Shown in pieces: positions 37,636 to 46,927 of a stretch of 64,000 bases of DNA. The notes below the pieces were generated by a model. The model searched no databases. It was given only the letters and a program-made list of their open reading frames with translations, and was not told where the DNA came from. This stretch comes from Ferroplasma sp. (GTDB lineage Archaea > Thermoplasmatota > Thermoplasmata > Thermoplasmatales > Thermoplasmataceae), in NCBI RefSeq assembly GCF_031200575.1, contig NZ_CP133597.1:1364001-1428000 (forward strand), in the 5' to 3' direction. Position 1 is the first letter of the stretch; each line of letters starts with the position of its first letter. Position numbers and translations under genes: made by a program.

Positions 37636-38250
37636 TTAGACACTGTTCCGGAAATCCATGGGGTTTCCATGGCCCGGTAGGATCAGGTAATGCAGTGATT
37701 CTATCTCCCTGAGGGATTTCTCTGCAGTTTCACCACTGGCTGAAAATGCCCTGTTATATCCTGGGCTGCCCCTAAGGTTAACAGCCGCGTCGCCTGAAAA
37801 TATGATATTTTCACCGGATAGTATATAGGAGGTGGAGTCCCTTGTATGGCCCGGGGTTTTCAGGGGCTCAATCCCCTTAAAGGGAATTTCAGATGTGGTT
37901 TTTATTTCCCTGACATGCCCTGCATGCATGACCATTGAGGCAAACCTTGGCATGAATGGCCTGGGTGGAAATCTCTCCATCCCGGATATTATGCCGGCCT
38001 CTCCCACTGGAACATAAATATCCATGCCGAATTTTGCATGGAGTGCCATAAGCCCCCCAGTATGGTCCGGGTGGTAATGGGTAACCAGCACAGCATCCGG
38101 CTTTATCCTATTACTTTCCAGATAGGCAATGATCTTTTTCCCTGATCCAGGCGTCCCTGCATCTATAATGATTTTTTCACCATTAAGGTTAACATAGTAT
38201 GAATTGGCCATGGTGCCATCTATCCTTTCAACGCTATCAGAAATTTTCAT
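37636..38250 (-). CDS. Metallo-beta-lactamase-fold hydrolase
   Basis: A 204-aa MBL-fold hydrolase. Zinc ligands are visible in LVTHYHPDHTGGL (HxHxDH), LKTPGHTRDSTSYIL (second His), FSGDAAVN (Asp) and LPGHGNPM (last His). The compact size fits glyoxalase II-like or lactone/thioester hydrolases. It sits between the PrpB and citrate synthase genes, spaced 30-45 nt, so it may belong to the propionate/methylcitrate cluster; its substrate is unknown, a thioester such as an acyl-CoA being one possibility. Confidence 0.85.
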   Translation of the reverse strand: MKISDSVERIDGTMANSYYVNLNGEKIIIDAGTPGSGKKIIAYLESNRIKPDAVLVTHYHPDHTGGLMALHAKFGMDIYVPVGEAGIISGMERFPPRPFMPRFASMVMHAGHVREIKTTSEIPFKGIEPLKTPGHTRDSTSYILSGENIIFSGDAAVNLRGSPGYNRAFSASGETAEKSLREIESLHYLILPGHGNPMDFRNSV

Positions 38251-38293
38251 GGCTTAAATAAGAATAATATATTTATAAAGTTATCTTTCCCGA

Positions 38294-39133
38294 TCAATTC
38301 CTATCAGCTATGGTGCTGTCAAAGTTCTGGTAAAAATCGTAGTTTATGACCTCGTACTGTTCCTTTCTTGTCATCATATTATTTATTATGCCCTCCTGTG
38401 TTCCTTCCTTCATGAGTGCCTCAAGGGCGTCATCCATGGCCTTTGCAGCAATCCTGAAGAGTGTCACCGGGAATATGACTATGCGGTACCCCATCTTCCT
38501 GAATTCCTCTGCTTTTATGAAGGGGGTTTTCCCGAATTCAGTCATATTTGCAAGCAGTGGAAAATCAGTATTTTCTGCAAAATGCCTGAATTCATCACGG
38601 TCAAGCAGCGCCTCAGGAAATACTATATCAGCCCCCTCCATGACGTATGTTTTCGCCCGCTCCAGTGCATCCTCCATGCCATTTACAGCCCTTGCATCTG
38701 TCCTTGCTATTATCAGGGCATTATCCCTTGCAGCCTCAGCAGCCCGGATCTTTTCAACCATATTGTCCCTGGGCACAACCTCCTTTCCGTTCAGGTGCCC
38801 GCATCTTTTAGGGGAAACCTGGTCCTCTATCTGGATTGCAGATGCCCCGGCCTCCTCAAGGAGTTTTACTGTGCGGTATACATTCAGGGTTTCCCCGAAG
38901 CCCGTATCTGCATCAACAATTATGGGTATATCTGTTATCTCATGTATGGCCCTTACCATGGAGGAGAGCTCCGTGAGGGTTATTACCCCCAGGTCAGGAA
39001 GCCCCATAGATGCGGTAAGGCCGCCGCCAGAAAGATAAACTGCTTTGAAACCCTTCCTCTTTGCCAGGAGGGCAGAAAATGGATTGTACACCCCGGGAAC
39101 TGAGAGAAAATCATTATCCAGGATATTAGACAA
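38294..39133 (-). CDS. prpB: 2-methylisocitrate lyase
   Basis: An isocitrate lyase/PEP mutase superfamily enzyme, 279 aa. Core motifs: the metal/substrate Asp pair in PIIVDADTGFGE, the Glu-Asp in AIQIEDQVSPKRCGHLNGKEVV, with the catalytic Cys in PKRCGHL that marks isocitrate/methylisocitrate lyases, and IIARTDARAVNG. It splits 2-methylisocitrate to pyruvate and succinate. Its gene overlaps the PrpD gene by 8 nt, so the two are translationally coupled, supporting the methylcitrate reading over plain isocitrate lyase. PEP mutase is less likely given KRCGHL. Confidence 0.92.
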   Translation of the reverse strand: MSNILDNDFLSVPGVYNPFSALLAKRKGFKAVYLSGGGLTASMGLPDLGVITLTELSSMVRAIHEITDIPIIVDADTGFGETLNVYRTVKLLEEAGASAIQIEDQVSPKRCGHLNGKEVVPRDNMVEKIRAAEAARDNALIIARTDARAVNGMEDALERAKTYVMEGADIVFPEALLDRDEFRHFAENTDFPLLANMTEFGKTPFIKAEEFRKMGYRIVIFPVTLFRIAAKAMDDALEALMKEGTQEGIINNMMTRKEQYEVINYDFYQNFDSTIADRN

Positions 39134-40415
39134 GCTCGCTCACCTCCCTGCCCTCCATGGTCCAGAGGTCCTTAAGTGAATCAGTCATCCCTGTAAGCCT
39201 TACAAATTTTGATTCTATCTCCCTGTCGGTCATGGGGTTTTTGTAATGGCCCCTGGGAATTTCAACAGTGCTCTCATGGGTTTTGCCATGGCATTTAACC
39301 TCGATTCTTACTGGCAGCTTCTCCGGATACTGTTCAGTATATTCCTTTAATTCTGTAACCTTTATCTTTTCCATCATGGAAATTATCTGCTTGTTCCTTA
39401 TATCGTTGTAATTATTTACCCAGAAATCCTTATTGAGAAGGGTGGATGCAATTATAAATGGAAGGCTGTGGTCTGCTGTTTCCTTGTTTTCCGGATGCCA
39501 TTTCTCAGGATCGGCAAGAATTGAAACTGCTGCCTCGTATGTGTAAACTTTGATTGAATCCACATGGTCAATATCTATGTCATTAACAAGCTTCAGTGAT
39601 GCCTCCACCGCTGCCATGGCATGATATTCCACAGGATATTTCTTAACATAGGTCCTCATTATTCCATCGGATTTGCTACCCTCAAGCCTTGAGAAATCCA
39701 TGTCAGGTGCAACTATATTTTTGAATCCCAGCTTTCCGGACAGCGGCTCCGGCGGAGATGTGAAGCCGTATAGAGTTGCCAGTGTTCCGAAAACAGAATT
39801 CCTTGCACTGTTTGCAGCAGCACCTGCCTTCCACATGGTAAGCTCCCCAACCCGGGGCTGCCTCAGCGCAACATGGGGCACAACCGCTATTGATATGGCA
39901 TTTACTATCTGGCCCTCGCTGAAATCCAGCAGCTTTGACAGGGCTGCAGCCATGGCTATCTCGGTAAAATTAACATGGTCATAGCCCTTTGCCCTCAGTG
40001 AAGTGGAATCGCAGAGCCTTGTCCCGATCTCGTAACCCGCTGCAGCTGCTGTTATGATATCCTTTCCTGTCTTATTGAATATTGAGGATAGTGATATAAG
40101 GGGGCCGAACATGTCGCTGGGATGCAACGGCTCCTTTGAAAGATATGTGTCATTGAAGTCCATGTATCTTATAAATAGGGAATTCAGGAATGCAGAGTAA
40201 TCAGGGGATGATGTTCCCATGCCTATTATTTTTGCATTGCCCGGGTATAAGCCGATCATCTTCTTTATCCTGGATGCGGCAGGGGAATCCATGGAGGAAT
40301 ATGCAACTCCCAGTGCATCAATGAACCTCCGCTTGACCTCATGCTTAACGTCATCGCCAATATTATCATAGGATAGTTTTTTTATAAATCCTGCAATATT
40401 TTCTTCTATATACAT
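39126..40415 (-). CDS. prpD: MmgE/PrpD family 2-methylcitrate dehydratase
   Basis: A 429-aa protein of the MmgE/PrpD family. Conserved segments: KRRFIDALGVAYSSMDSPA near the start, IIGMGTSSPDYSAFLNSLFIRYMDFNDTYLSKEPLHPSDMFGPL (the family's N-x-x-x-x-R/H-x-x-D-x-x-D core followed by HPSD), and AKGYDHVNFTEIAMAAALSKLLDFSEGQIVNAIS. It dehydrates 2-methylcitrate. It is first of the PrpD-PrpB pair. Family members also include cis-aconitate-type enzymes, but the neighbours argue for the methylcitrate cycle. Confidence 0.92.
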   Translation of the reverse strand: MYIEENIAGFIKKLSYDNIGDDVKHEVKRRFIDALGVAYSSMDSPAASRIKKMIGLYPGNAKIIGMGTSSPDYSAFLNSLFIRYMDFNDTYLSKEPLHPSDMFGPLISLSSIFNKTGKDIITAAAAGYEIGTRLCDSTSLRAKGYDHVNFTEIAMAAALSKLLDFSEGQIVNAISIAVVPHVALRQPRVGELTMWKAGAAANSARNSVFGTLATLYGFTSPPEPLSGKLGFKNIVAPDMDFSRLEGSKSDGIMRTYVKKYPVEYHAMAAVEASLKLVNDIDIDHVDSIKVYTYEAAVSILADPEKWHPENKETADHSLPFIIASTLLNKDFWVNNYNDIRNKQIISMMEKIKVTELKEYTEQYPEKLPVRIEVKCHGKTHESTVEIPRGHYKNPMTDREIESKFVRLTGMTDSLKDLWTMEGREVSELV

Positions 40416-40616
40416 ATTAAATGATTACGTTTAACAATATATTGTTTTTTATAAGGAAAGAGGTGAAGTCTATGAATAACTTAAGGTTAAATATGCTGAG
40501 GAACCATTGGATAATATATGATATGATCTATATAAATGTATAAAGTGGTACTTAATCCCTGAAATAAAAATAGTTAATTCTACATATATTCCAGAATTCC
40601 AGGCAACTTTAACTAA

Positions 40617-41615
40617 TTAGAGCTCGTTTATATATTTTATGTCCTCATCTTTTAAGTTTACATTTAGGGCTTCCAGATTATCGATAAGGTGTTGCAGCTT
40701 TGTTATTCCCAGTAATGGAATTATTTTTACATCCAACTTTTTCGACATTTTGAGAAGCCATGCTATGGAAAGTTGTGAAAGGGTGATGCCCTTATCATCA
40801 GCCAATTCTTTTAGCTGTTTAACCTTTTTCTCTGTTCTTTCTATTTCAGTTTTAAGTTCGGGATAATAATATATCCTTGAACTCCTGTCATAATTAATTA
40901 AATATTTCCCTGCCAGGATGCCCTGATCCAGGGGTGTATAGGCAAGCAGTCCCAGATTGTACTTCTTTGCAGGAATCAGCTTACTGTCCTCTATACCGCG
41001 GTTTAATAGATTATATGGTTCCTGAATAGTCGAGAAGGAGTTCAGATTATGTATTTCTGATAGGTACATAAAGTCACTTATATCACTGGCATTAACATTG
41101 CTCATACCAATATATCGGGCATAATCTATATCGATAATATGGCTCATAGTTTTCAGGGTTTCCAATAAGGATACCTCATTATCTGACCAGTGGAATTGAT
41201 ACAGGTCTATATAATCTACATTCAATCTATTCAATGATTCCTTTATCTGATTCATTATATGTTTTCGGGATAACCCGGAAGAATTTGCATAACCTGCCAT
41301 GGGACCCCTTACCTTTGTTGATATAACAAGTGACTCACGTTCATAATCCTTAATAATCTTACCAAGGATTTTCTCAGAATTTCCAGTGCATTCAATGCAA
41401 TCCTCGTTATGTTCAACCCTCCCGTGGTAGATATTTGCAGTATCGAAAAAATTTATTCCTGAGTCGTAAGCCATTTTGAAAATTTTTGAAAAGGTTTCCT
41501 CATCAACATATTCAATCCCATGATCATTATATTTGCCGGAACCAGGCAGATGCCATGTTCCTATACCTAGAGTGGATACTTTTATGCCAGCATTTCCTAA
41601 ATTCACATATTTCAT
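40617..41615 (-). CDS. Aldo/keto reductase
   Basis: A 332-aa (alpha/beta)8 oxidoreductase using NAD(P)H. The active-site Asp and Tyr lie in NFFDTANIYHGRVEHN (DTAxxYG pattern, here NIYHG), the Lys in LVISTKVRGPM, and the His in YQFHWSDNEV. LGLLAYTPLDQGILAGKY is typical of the YghZ/Kvbeta-like AKR subgroup, and SIAWLLKM precedes the cofactor-binding end. Its substrate is unknown. It is preceded by a long gene-free stretch. Confidence 0.9.
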   Translation of the reverse strand: MKYVNLGNAGIKVSTLGIGTWHLPGSGKYNDHGIEYVDEETFSKIFKMAYDSGINFFDTANIYHGRVEHNEDCIECTGNSEKILGKIIKDYERESLVISTKVRGPMAGYANSSGLSRKHIMNQIKESLNRLNVDYIDLYQFHWSDNEVSLLETLKTMSHIIDIDYARYIGMSNVNASDISDFMYLSEIHNLNSFSTIQEPYNLLNRGIEDSKLIPAKKYNLGLLAYTPLDQGILAGKYLINYDRSSRIYYYPELKTEIERTEKKVKQLKELADDKGITLSQLSIAWLLKMSKKLDVKIIPLLGITKLQHLIDNLEALNVNLKDEDIKYINEL

Positions 41616-42192
41616 AGAAATTTATGCTTTACATGTATATAATATTAGTCAAAAATTGATCGGTGCTGTTACACCACTTATATTAGATGGTAAGCGATAG
41701 AACTTCTATAGGCATATGGTCCGTGCTATTGGTATTTTCTTTATATACCGTACAAACCTGTATATCTTCCTTTTTACCGCCAATTTATGTACGGTTTTAT
41801 GGGTTTTATTAACCATTAAAAGGTGCTTCCTTATTTTTTCAGGGTTAGATAGGGGCTACATATCATAACGCCGGCAACCAGATCTGTTTCACTGCCTGTT
41901 TAACCTACTGCTTCATTTTATTATTTATAATGTAATTAATATTTTCATTATACTCCCTGTAAATGTATTATACATATACAATAGTTAATTTTTTCCCGCT
42001 AGCCGCCCCTGCTGATATTCTCTATTACTGACTAAGGCCAAGTATTTTTATTTTCCTGTAATTTAACCTAATTCCTGTTTTGTATTTGCCTATTATATTT
42101 TTACCGGTTATACAGGAAAAAAGATTTACGTAAAAGTATAGAATTACTCCCAAAGCAATAAATATATATATGGAAAATAATTTATTTAGTCA
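41616..42192. other. Gene-free stretch of about 577 bp
   Basis: No convincing ORF or RNA gene is seen. It is AT-rich, with T-tracts and short inverted repeats such as GTACGG/CCGTAC (ACCGTACAAAC at about 41747 and TGTACGGTTTT at about 41788). The last 40 bases hold the promoter of the next gene (AATAAATATATATATGG). A decayed gene is possible. Confidence 0.5.
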
Positions 42193-43053
42193 TTGGCGAA
42201 TAAGAAGAGTATAAAGAAAGGAGAAAACAGGGCAGCTACAGTACCCGGCCGGCGCTCTTTAAAGCCCAGGCAGGAATTCTGGAAAAAAAAGCAGTTTATT
42301 TTAGGTATTATAGCTGCTATTGTAATAGTCATTCTTGTGGTTATAGCAATTACCAATCCTTTTTTTTCTCCACCAGCAACAATTACAGCGGATAAATATT
42401 ACAAGGTATCTGATCATGATCTGCTTTCTAATGGGAGTACAGGAATTTATTTTATTTCGTGGTACGGCTGCCCAATCGGGGCAACAGATTCGTGGGCGCT
42501 ATACTATGCAATGAATAGCACCACAAACATATACAGCCATGTGGAAGAGCATGAAGCATATAATAAGGATATTTATGCAAATGCTGCAGGCACGGAGGGA
42601 CAACCGGGGTTACTCTTTAATGGAAGCTTTAGCTTCCAGTATCATGGAAAGATGGCAACATTTTATCCCCTATATATGTATAACCAGACAATGACAGGTA
42701 CGGTTAATAATGCTCCAATAAATGAGACACTGGAATCATACGGCCTCTCGCTGATAAACTCCACGTATCCGGCTGGAGTTGCAAAAATGTTTAACAGATA
42801 CGCTTCGGATATAACTTATAAAGGCCATCTTGAGACAACCTTTATAATTACTGGCCCCCACGGGGCATATATATTAAATTCCTTTATGTACAATCCTACC
42901 GGCACTCTGGGTTCTGGTACCTGGACAGATAGTCCCTCTACAAACACATATCAACCTTATCCACCAGCAACTGTCATGTCCGAAATGGGCAGTGATAGTG
43001 CCATAATTTCTGCAGCACACAGCTTTGAAAAGAATTTGATTGCAGTGGAATAG
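42193..43053 (+). CDS. DUF929-like membrane-anchored protein with a thioredoxin-like fold, TTG start
   Basis: A 286-aa protein with a basic N-terminus (NKKSIKKGENRA), one membrane anchor (about 35-52, ILGIIAAIVIVILVVIAI) and an external domain. The segment GIYFISWYGCPIGATDSWALYYAMN looks like a thioredoxin-like strand followed by a single active-site Cys, as in the DUF929 family found in Sulfolobales and Thermoplasmatales. It has several N-x-S/T sites. The start is TTG at 42193 with a TATA box (AATAAATATATA, 42157-42168) at the leaderless distance. Role unknown; an extracytoplasmic thiol or redox role is plausible. Confidence 0.75.
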   Translation: MANKKSIKKGENRAATVPGRRSLKPRQEFWKKKQFILGIIAAIVIVILVVIAITNPFFSPPATITADKYYKVSDHDLLSNGSTGIYFISWYGCPIGATDSWALYYAMNSTTNIYSHVEEHEAYNKDIYANAAGTEGQPGLLFNGSFSFQYHGKMATFYPLYMYNQTMTGTVNNAPINETLESYGLSLINSTYPAGVAKMFNRYASDITYKGHLETTFIITGPHGAYILNSFMYNPTGTLGSGTWTDSPSTNTYQPYPPATVMSEMGSDSAIISAAHSFEKNLIAVE

Positions 43054-43088
43054 AGAAAGTAATATAATATCTAATTTTATTATGCTAT

Positions 43089-43832
43089 ATGTCCAAACTT
43101 TGTGTTGTTGGCACAGGTCCCGGAAACTATGACCTGATTACCCCGGAAGCGATTAAGGTACTTGAAAATTCCGATATAATAATGGGCTATGAAAAATATA
43201 TAAAACTGATAAGGCCGGCAATAAAAAATAAATCACTGGAAGCCGGGCCGGTAACGGAGGAGCTGGAAAGGGCAAAAAAGGCCATAGAATATGTATTATC
43301 TGGAAAAACAGTTTCAATTATATCAAGTGGTGATTCAGGCATATACGGCATGGCAGGCATAGTCATTGAGTTGGTAGCTGCACATAATTATGATATAGAC
43401 ATAGAGATAATACCTGGAATTACTGCACTGAACTCAGCAGGTTCCCTCTTAGGGGTACCGTTCATGAACGATTTCTGCTCCATAAGCTTGAGTGACAGGC
43501 TCACAGAGGAAAGGGACATAATAAAAAGAATCAGGGCAGCAGCGGAGGGAGATTTTGTAACCGCACTGTACAATCCGGTAAGTTCTAAAAGAACAGAATT
43601 AATAAAGAAAGCCAGGGAAATCATGCTGGAATACCGCAATATGAATACTCCTGTTGGTATAGTAAGGAACGCCTACAGGGATGGGCAGGAGGTGCATATA
43701 TCAACTCTGGATAAATTCCTGGATATTAAGATGGATATGGTTACAATTGTAATAATCGGGAATTCCATGACATATAGGTATGGAAAATACATGATAACAC
43801 CAAGAAATTATGGGAATAAATATGAGCTGTGA
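43089..43832 (+). CDS. cobJ: Precorrin-3B/cobalt-factor III C17-methyltransferase
   Basis: A tetrapyrrole methylase of the CobJ/CbiH group, 247 aa. The N-terminus LCVVGTGPGNYDLITPEAIKVLENSDIIMGYEKYI matches the SAM-binding beta1 and P-loop-like segment. ISSGDSGIYGMAGIVIEL is the GDSGxYGMA motif and EIIPGITALNSAGSLLGVPFMNDFCSISLSD the conserved core. TALYNPVSSKRTE is typical of CobJ. It methylates C17 and contracts the ring in B12 biosynthesis. No other cob gene is near, but a radical SAM gene overlaps its end by 4 nt. Confidence 0.92.
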   Translation: MSKLCVVGTGPGNYDLITPEAIKVLENSDIIMGYEKYIKLIRPAIKNKSLEAGPVTEELERAKKAIEYVLSGKTVSIISSGDSGIYGMAGIVIELVAAHNYDIDIEIIPGITALNSAGSLLGVPFMNDFCSISLSDRLTEERDIIKRIRAAAEGDFVTALYNPVSSKRTELIKKAREIMLEYRNMNTPVGIVRNAYRDGQEVHISTLDKFLDIKMDMVTIVIIGNSMTYRYGKYMITPRNYGNKYEL

Positions 43833-44911
43833 TCCAAATGTTTGCTGAGGAAGGAAATGGGCTTGTAAAGATCGAAATCGGGGAGAGGAGGCTTTCCCTG
43901 AATATGGATTCTGATATGGTTTATTACTCGCTTTCTGACAGGACATACAGACGAACCAGGATGAATGATATTATTGAATTGAGGTATATAGGTGGCAGGA
44001 GGAGCGCCAGGCTCCTGGAGGAAGAGGAAAAAGCTGGCATAGCATCAGCGTTCTACCGGGATGTGGAAGCCACTTCCATGCAGTATCCCTCATTAAAAAG
44101 ATATGTAAAAGATTATAGCTTTCTGGAAACCAGGGGAAAAATGCTCAGGGAAATATACGGTGGGAAAATTCCTATTGTCCCCCCTGACAGGTACTTTTCG
44201 CTTTATATTAAAATTTCTGAGGGATGCCCCTGGAATAAATGCTCTTTCTGCAATCTCTATAAGGATAGAAAGTACATGCCATTAAAGATTGAAAAGATAA
44301 AGGAGGAAGTGGATGCATTGAAGTCATTTTTCAGGAATTCCATGCCGGCAATGAACGGCATATTCCTGGGCGATGCAAATGCAGTGAGCATGAATTTTTC
44401 TGAATTAGATGAGGTTTTGCTATACCTGGGCAAAGAGTTCAGGATGCCATTCTATGCATTTTCAGATGCATTTACAACACCATTAAAAAACACTGATTTT
44501 GAAAGATTGCATAAACTGGGCATGAAAAGGATATATATCGGGATAGAGAGTGGAAACCCTGATATTTTAAGAATGCTGAATAAAAAAATGGAACTGGACA
44601 TTGCAAGAGAATTCATAGAGAAAATCAAGGAGGCCGGGATAAATGTGGGACTTATTGTTATGTCCGGCTTCGGGGAAGAACATGTAGAGAGCACAGTTGA
44701 TTTCCTTGGGTCCATGGAATACTCTAAGGGAGATATGGTATACATTTCGCCTGTAAAGGAATATGGAAATTTCCATGAGGTTCTTCTGGCTAACGGGATA
44801 AAGGACAACAGGGAAATTGCTGTAAAAGAATATGAAAACATAAGAAATTCTTTGAGGTCAAGGCTTAAAATTCCGGTGGTGGTGTACAGCCTGGATGAGG
44901 CAATGTACTGA
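43829..44911 (+). CDS. Radical SAM protein, CxxxxCxxC cluster motif
   Basis: A 360-aa protein with a radical SAM core from about residue 125. The cluster motif is GCPWNKCSFCNLYKDRKY, Cys-x4-Cys-x2-Cys, found in a group of radical SAM proteins with the sequence EGC-x-WN-x-C-x-FC. GIFLGDANAVSMNFSEL and MKRIYIGIESGNPDILRMLNKKM (GxESG) follow. The N-terminal 120 residues are separate and not recognised. The start overlaps the CobJ stop, so the two are coupled. A function in tetrapyrrole metabolism is suggested only by that position. Confidence 0.8.
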   Translation: MIQMFAEEGNGLVKIEIGERRLSLNMDSDMVYYSLSDRTYRRTRMNDIIELRYIGGRRSARLLEEEEKAGIASAFYRDVEATSMQYPSLKRYVKDYSFLETRGKMLREIYGGKIPIVPPDRYFSLYIKISEGCPWNKCSFCNLYKDRKYMPLKIEKIKEEVDALKSFFRNSMPAMNGIFLGDANAVSMNFSELDEVLLYLGKEFRMPFYAFSDAFTTPLKNTDFERLHKLGMKRIYIGIESGNPDILRMLNKKMELDIAREFIEKIKEAGINVGLIVMSGFGEEHVESTVDFLGSMEYSKGDMVYISPVKEYGNFHEVLLANGIKDNREIAVKEYENIRNSLRSRLKIPVVVYSLDEAMY

Positions 44912-44912
44912 A

Positions 44913-46004
44913 TTATTGCCCTGGGGCCAGGGAATACATGCAGGCTGGGTCTGGGGCGAATAAATCTCCATAGTGGGCATAGGCACGTGATCTGGAACCG
45001 CCGCAGGAATCGGACCAGTTGCATGTACCGCAGGCGCCCCCGAAGTTTTTGCTGTCCCTTAGTTTTATCAGGATATAGCTGTTCCGGTAGATATCCGCTA
45101 TGCTTTTCTCCCTTACGTTTCCTAGCTTATACGGGACGAAGCCGCTTGGATACACATCTCCGTTATGGCCCACAAAAATTATGCCCTTACCATCCCTTGT
45201 ATTTGAGACTCTTGGTGGTACATTCTTTCTGTCTGGAAGCCATAAAAGGTCTATGGTTTCATCAACGAGGTGATAGTAGAGTTCTCCGGAGTAGTTATCG
45301 TAACCTTCGTCCACGCATCTCCTGAATATGGGTGACTCCACAGTCCTGATTACCATGCCGTAATTCATTGCGAAGACAAGCCAGTGGTTAATATCCTCAA
45401 ATTCCTGAGGTGTGAGATCCTCTGAATCTATTGCCCTTCCTGTCTGGATGAGGAAGAATACCTCCCATGTTTTCACATTGTTATCCAGGAGCAGCTTGAG
45501 GAGCCCGGGAAGCTGGCGGATGTTTTTTCTCATGACAACAGAATTTATCTGGAGTTTCATGTGCTTTTCATTGAGAAGCTTTATTTTTTCCATGGTTTTT
45601 TCATAGACACCGGGGCCACGGAGCCAGTCATGAATTTCCATGTTGCCGTCCAGGGATAGGGATGCAGACAGGACATGATGTTCCCTGAAATAATCAACTC
45701 TTTCCGGCGTAAGAAGATCTGTTGCAGCCGGGCTTATGGATACTGGTATTCCATACTGTTCACAGGTTTCTATTATATTATCAATGTTACGTTTTCTCAT
45801 CATGTCTCCACCGGTTAGAATCAATACGGGATAGGGCTTTCCGAATTCAGTGATTGATTTGACAAATGATATTGAATCAATATCTGAAAGCTCATCTGGC
45901 AGAGGGTGCTCTAGTGCGGATGCCCTGCAGTGGCGGCATGCTAAACCGCATGCCTTTGTAGTTTCGTAAAATATTAATATGGGCTTTTCGTTATAATCTA
46001 TCAT
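44913..46004 (-). CDS. Radical SAM/SPASM protein (TIGR04053/AhbD-like)
   Basis: From the ATG at 46004, 363 aa; the frame is open to 46154 but that extra N-terminus looks non-coding. The cluster motif is KACGLACRHCRASA, CxxxCxxC. The SPASM end has GGACGTCNWSDSCGGSRSRAYA and DPACMY, with the Cys pattern of AhbD/NirJ-like and TIGR04053 proteins. VGHNGDVYPSGFVPYKLGNV is also typical. AhbD makes heme from Fe-coproporphyrin; whether this protein does is undecided, though cobJ and hemA elsewhere in the window show tetrapyrrole synthesis. It converges with the other radical SAM gene. Confidence 0.85.
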   Translation of the reverse strand: MIDYNEKPILIFYETTKACGLACRHCRASALEHPLPDELSDIDSISFVKSITEFGKPYPVLILTGGDMMRKRNIDNIIETCEQYGIPVSISPAATDLLTPERVDYFREHHVLSASLSLDGNMEIHDWLRGPGVYEKTMEKIKLLNEKHMKLQINSVVMRKNIRQLPGLLKLLLDNNVKTWEVFFLIQTGRAIDSEDLTPQEFEDINHWLVFAMNYGMVIRTVESPIFRRCVDEGYDNYSGELYYHLVDETIDLLWLPDRKNVPPRVSNTRDGKGIIFVGHNGDVYPSGFVPYKLGNVREKSIADIYRNSYILIKLRDSKNFGGACGTCNWSDSCGGSRSRAYAHYGDLFAPDPACMYSLAPGQ

Positions 46005-46082
46005 ATAATAACGATTTAAAATGAGTATAATAGAAATGGGAAAATGTGTGAATATGTTTGTAGAATGAGTTAAAGTTAAATA

Positions 46083-46927
46083 TCTTAAAGAGAGCCATAA
46101 TATGTCTATCATGGAAACCCAGCAGTCAAATGAGTTGTCAGCCTCGCACCACAATCTGCTTCAATGGAGCCATAATATTTCTATCATGGAAACTCTCATA
46201 ATATTTTGAAATATGATAAAATGCTTTTGAGCTTCAATGGAGCCATAATATTTCTATCATGGAAACTAGATAATAATACTCACCTCTGGAATATCCAGGA
46301 AAATAGCTTCAATGGAGCCATAATATTTCTATCATGGAAACCTGCCAGCCAGTATCCCATTTCTTTCTTTTGCGGATGCTTCAATGGAGCCATAATATTT
46401 CTATCATGGAAACTTTCCCCTATAATTGAAGAGGCAAAATTCTTTCTTATGCTTCAATGGAGCCATAATATTTCTATCATGGAAACTCTTACAAGCTGCT
46501 TTTCCCTTCTATGGGACCGCAAAGCTTCAATGGAGCCATAATATTTCTATCATGGAAACTTAAGAAAATCAAACGCATTCGGCGATGTTGAATTACCGCT
46601 TCAATGGAGCCATAATATTTCTATCATGGAAACTATATATAACCAATCCGTCCTATGCCGTCCAGTTCATGCTTCAATGGAGCCATAATATTTCTATCAT
46701 GGAAACATAGATAGGAGGAAAATTGTTTTAATCTCGCTTACAGATGCTTCAATGGAGCCATAATATTTCTATCATGGAAACTCTCATTTGCATGTGTGGG
46801 ATTAACACTCCCTGCTGTGCTTCAATGGAGCCATAATATTTCTATCATGGAAACCTACTGAAAGGGCAGTAAGGAGGGTAAGGTACATGTCGCTTCAATG
46901 GAGCCATAATATTTCTATCATGGAAAC
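46083..46927 (-). CRISPR. CRISPR array, 12 repeats of 36 bp, 11 spacers
   Basis: A repeat beginning GCTTCAATGGAGCC and ending CTATCATGGAAAC on the plus strand recurs with starts at 46083, 46158, 46231, 46306, 46378, 46451, 46524, 46598, 46671, 46746, 46819 and 46892. Spacers are 36-39 bp. The first repeat (46083-46118) is degenerate with about five differences, so it is the old trailer end. Read on the minus strand the repeat starts GTTTCCATGATAG and ends ATTGAAGC, a usual type I 5' tag. The new end and leader are thus on the right, next to cas2. The minus-strand repeat contains CCATGATA-GAAA-TATTATGG, a stem-loop. Confidence 0.98.

Noticed and set aside
38346-39038. 230-aa ORF opposite prpB
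   Set aside because: A shadow of the prpB coding sequence; its Ser-rich product fits no family and the minus-strand gene is certain.
46206-46541. 111-aa ORF inside the CRISPR array
   Set aside because: Its repetitive protein (FNGAIIFLSWK repeated) is a translation of the repeats, not a gene.
46083-46927. Self-targeting spacers against genes of this window
   Set aside because: By eye none of the 11 spacers matches other parts of the window; a proper search could change this.
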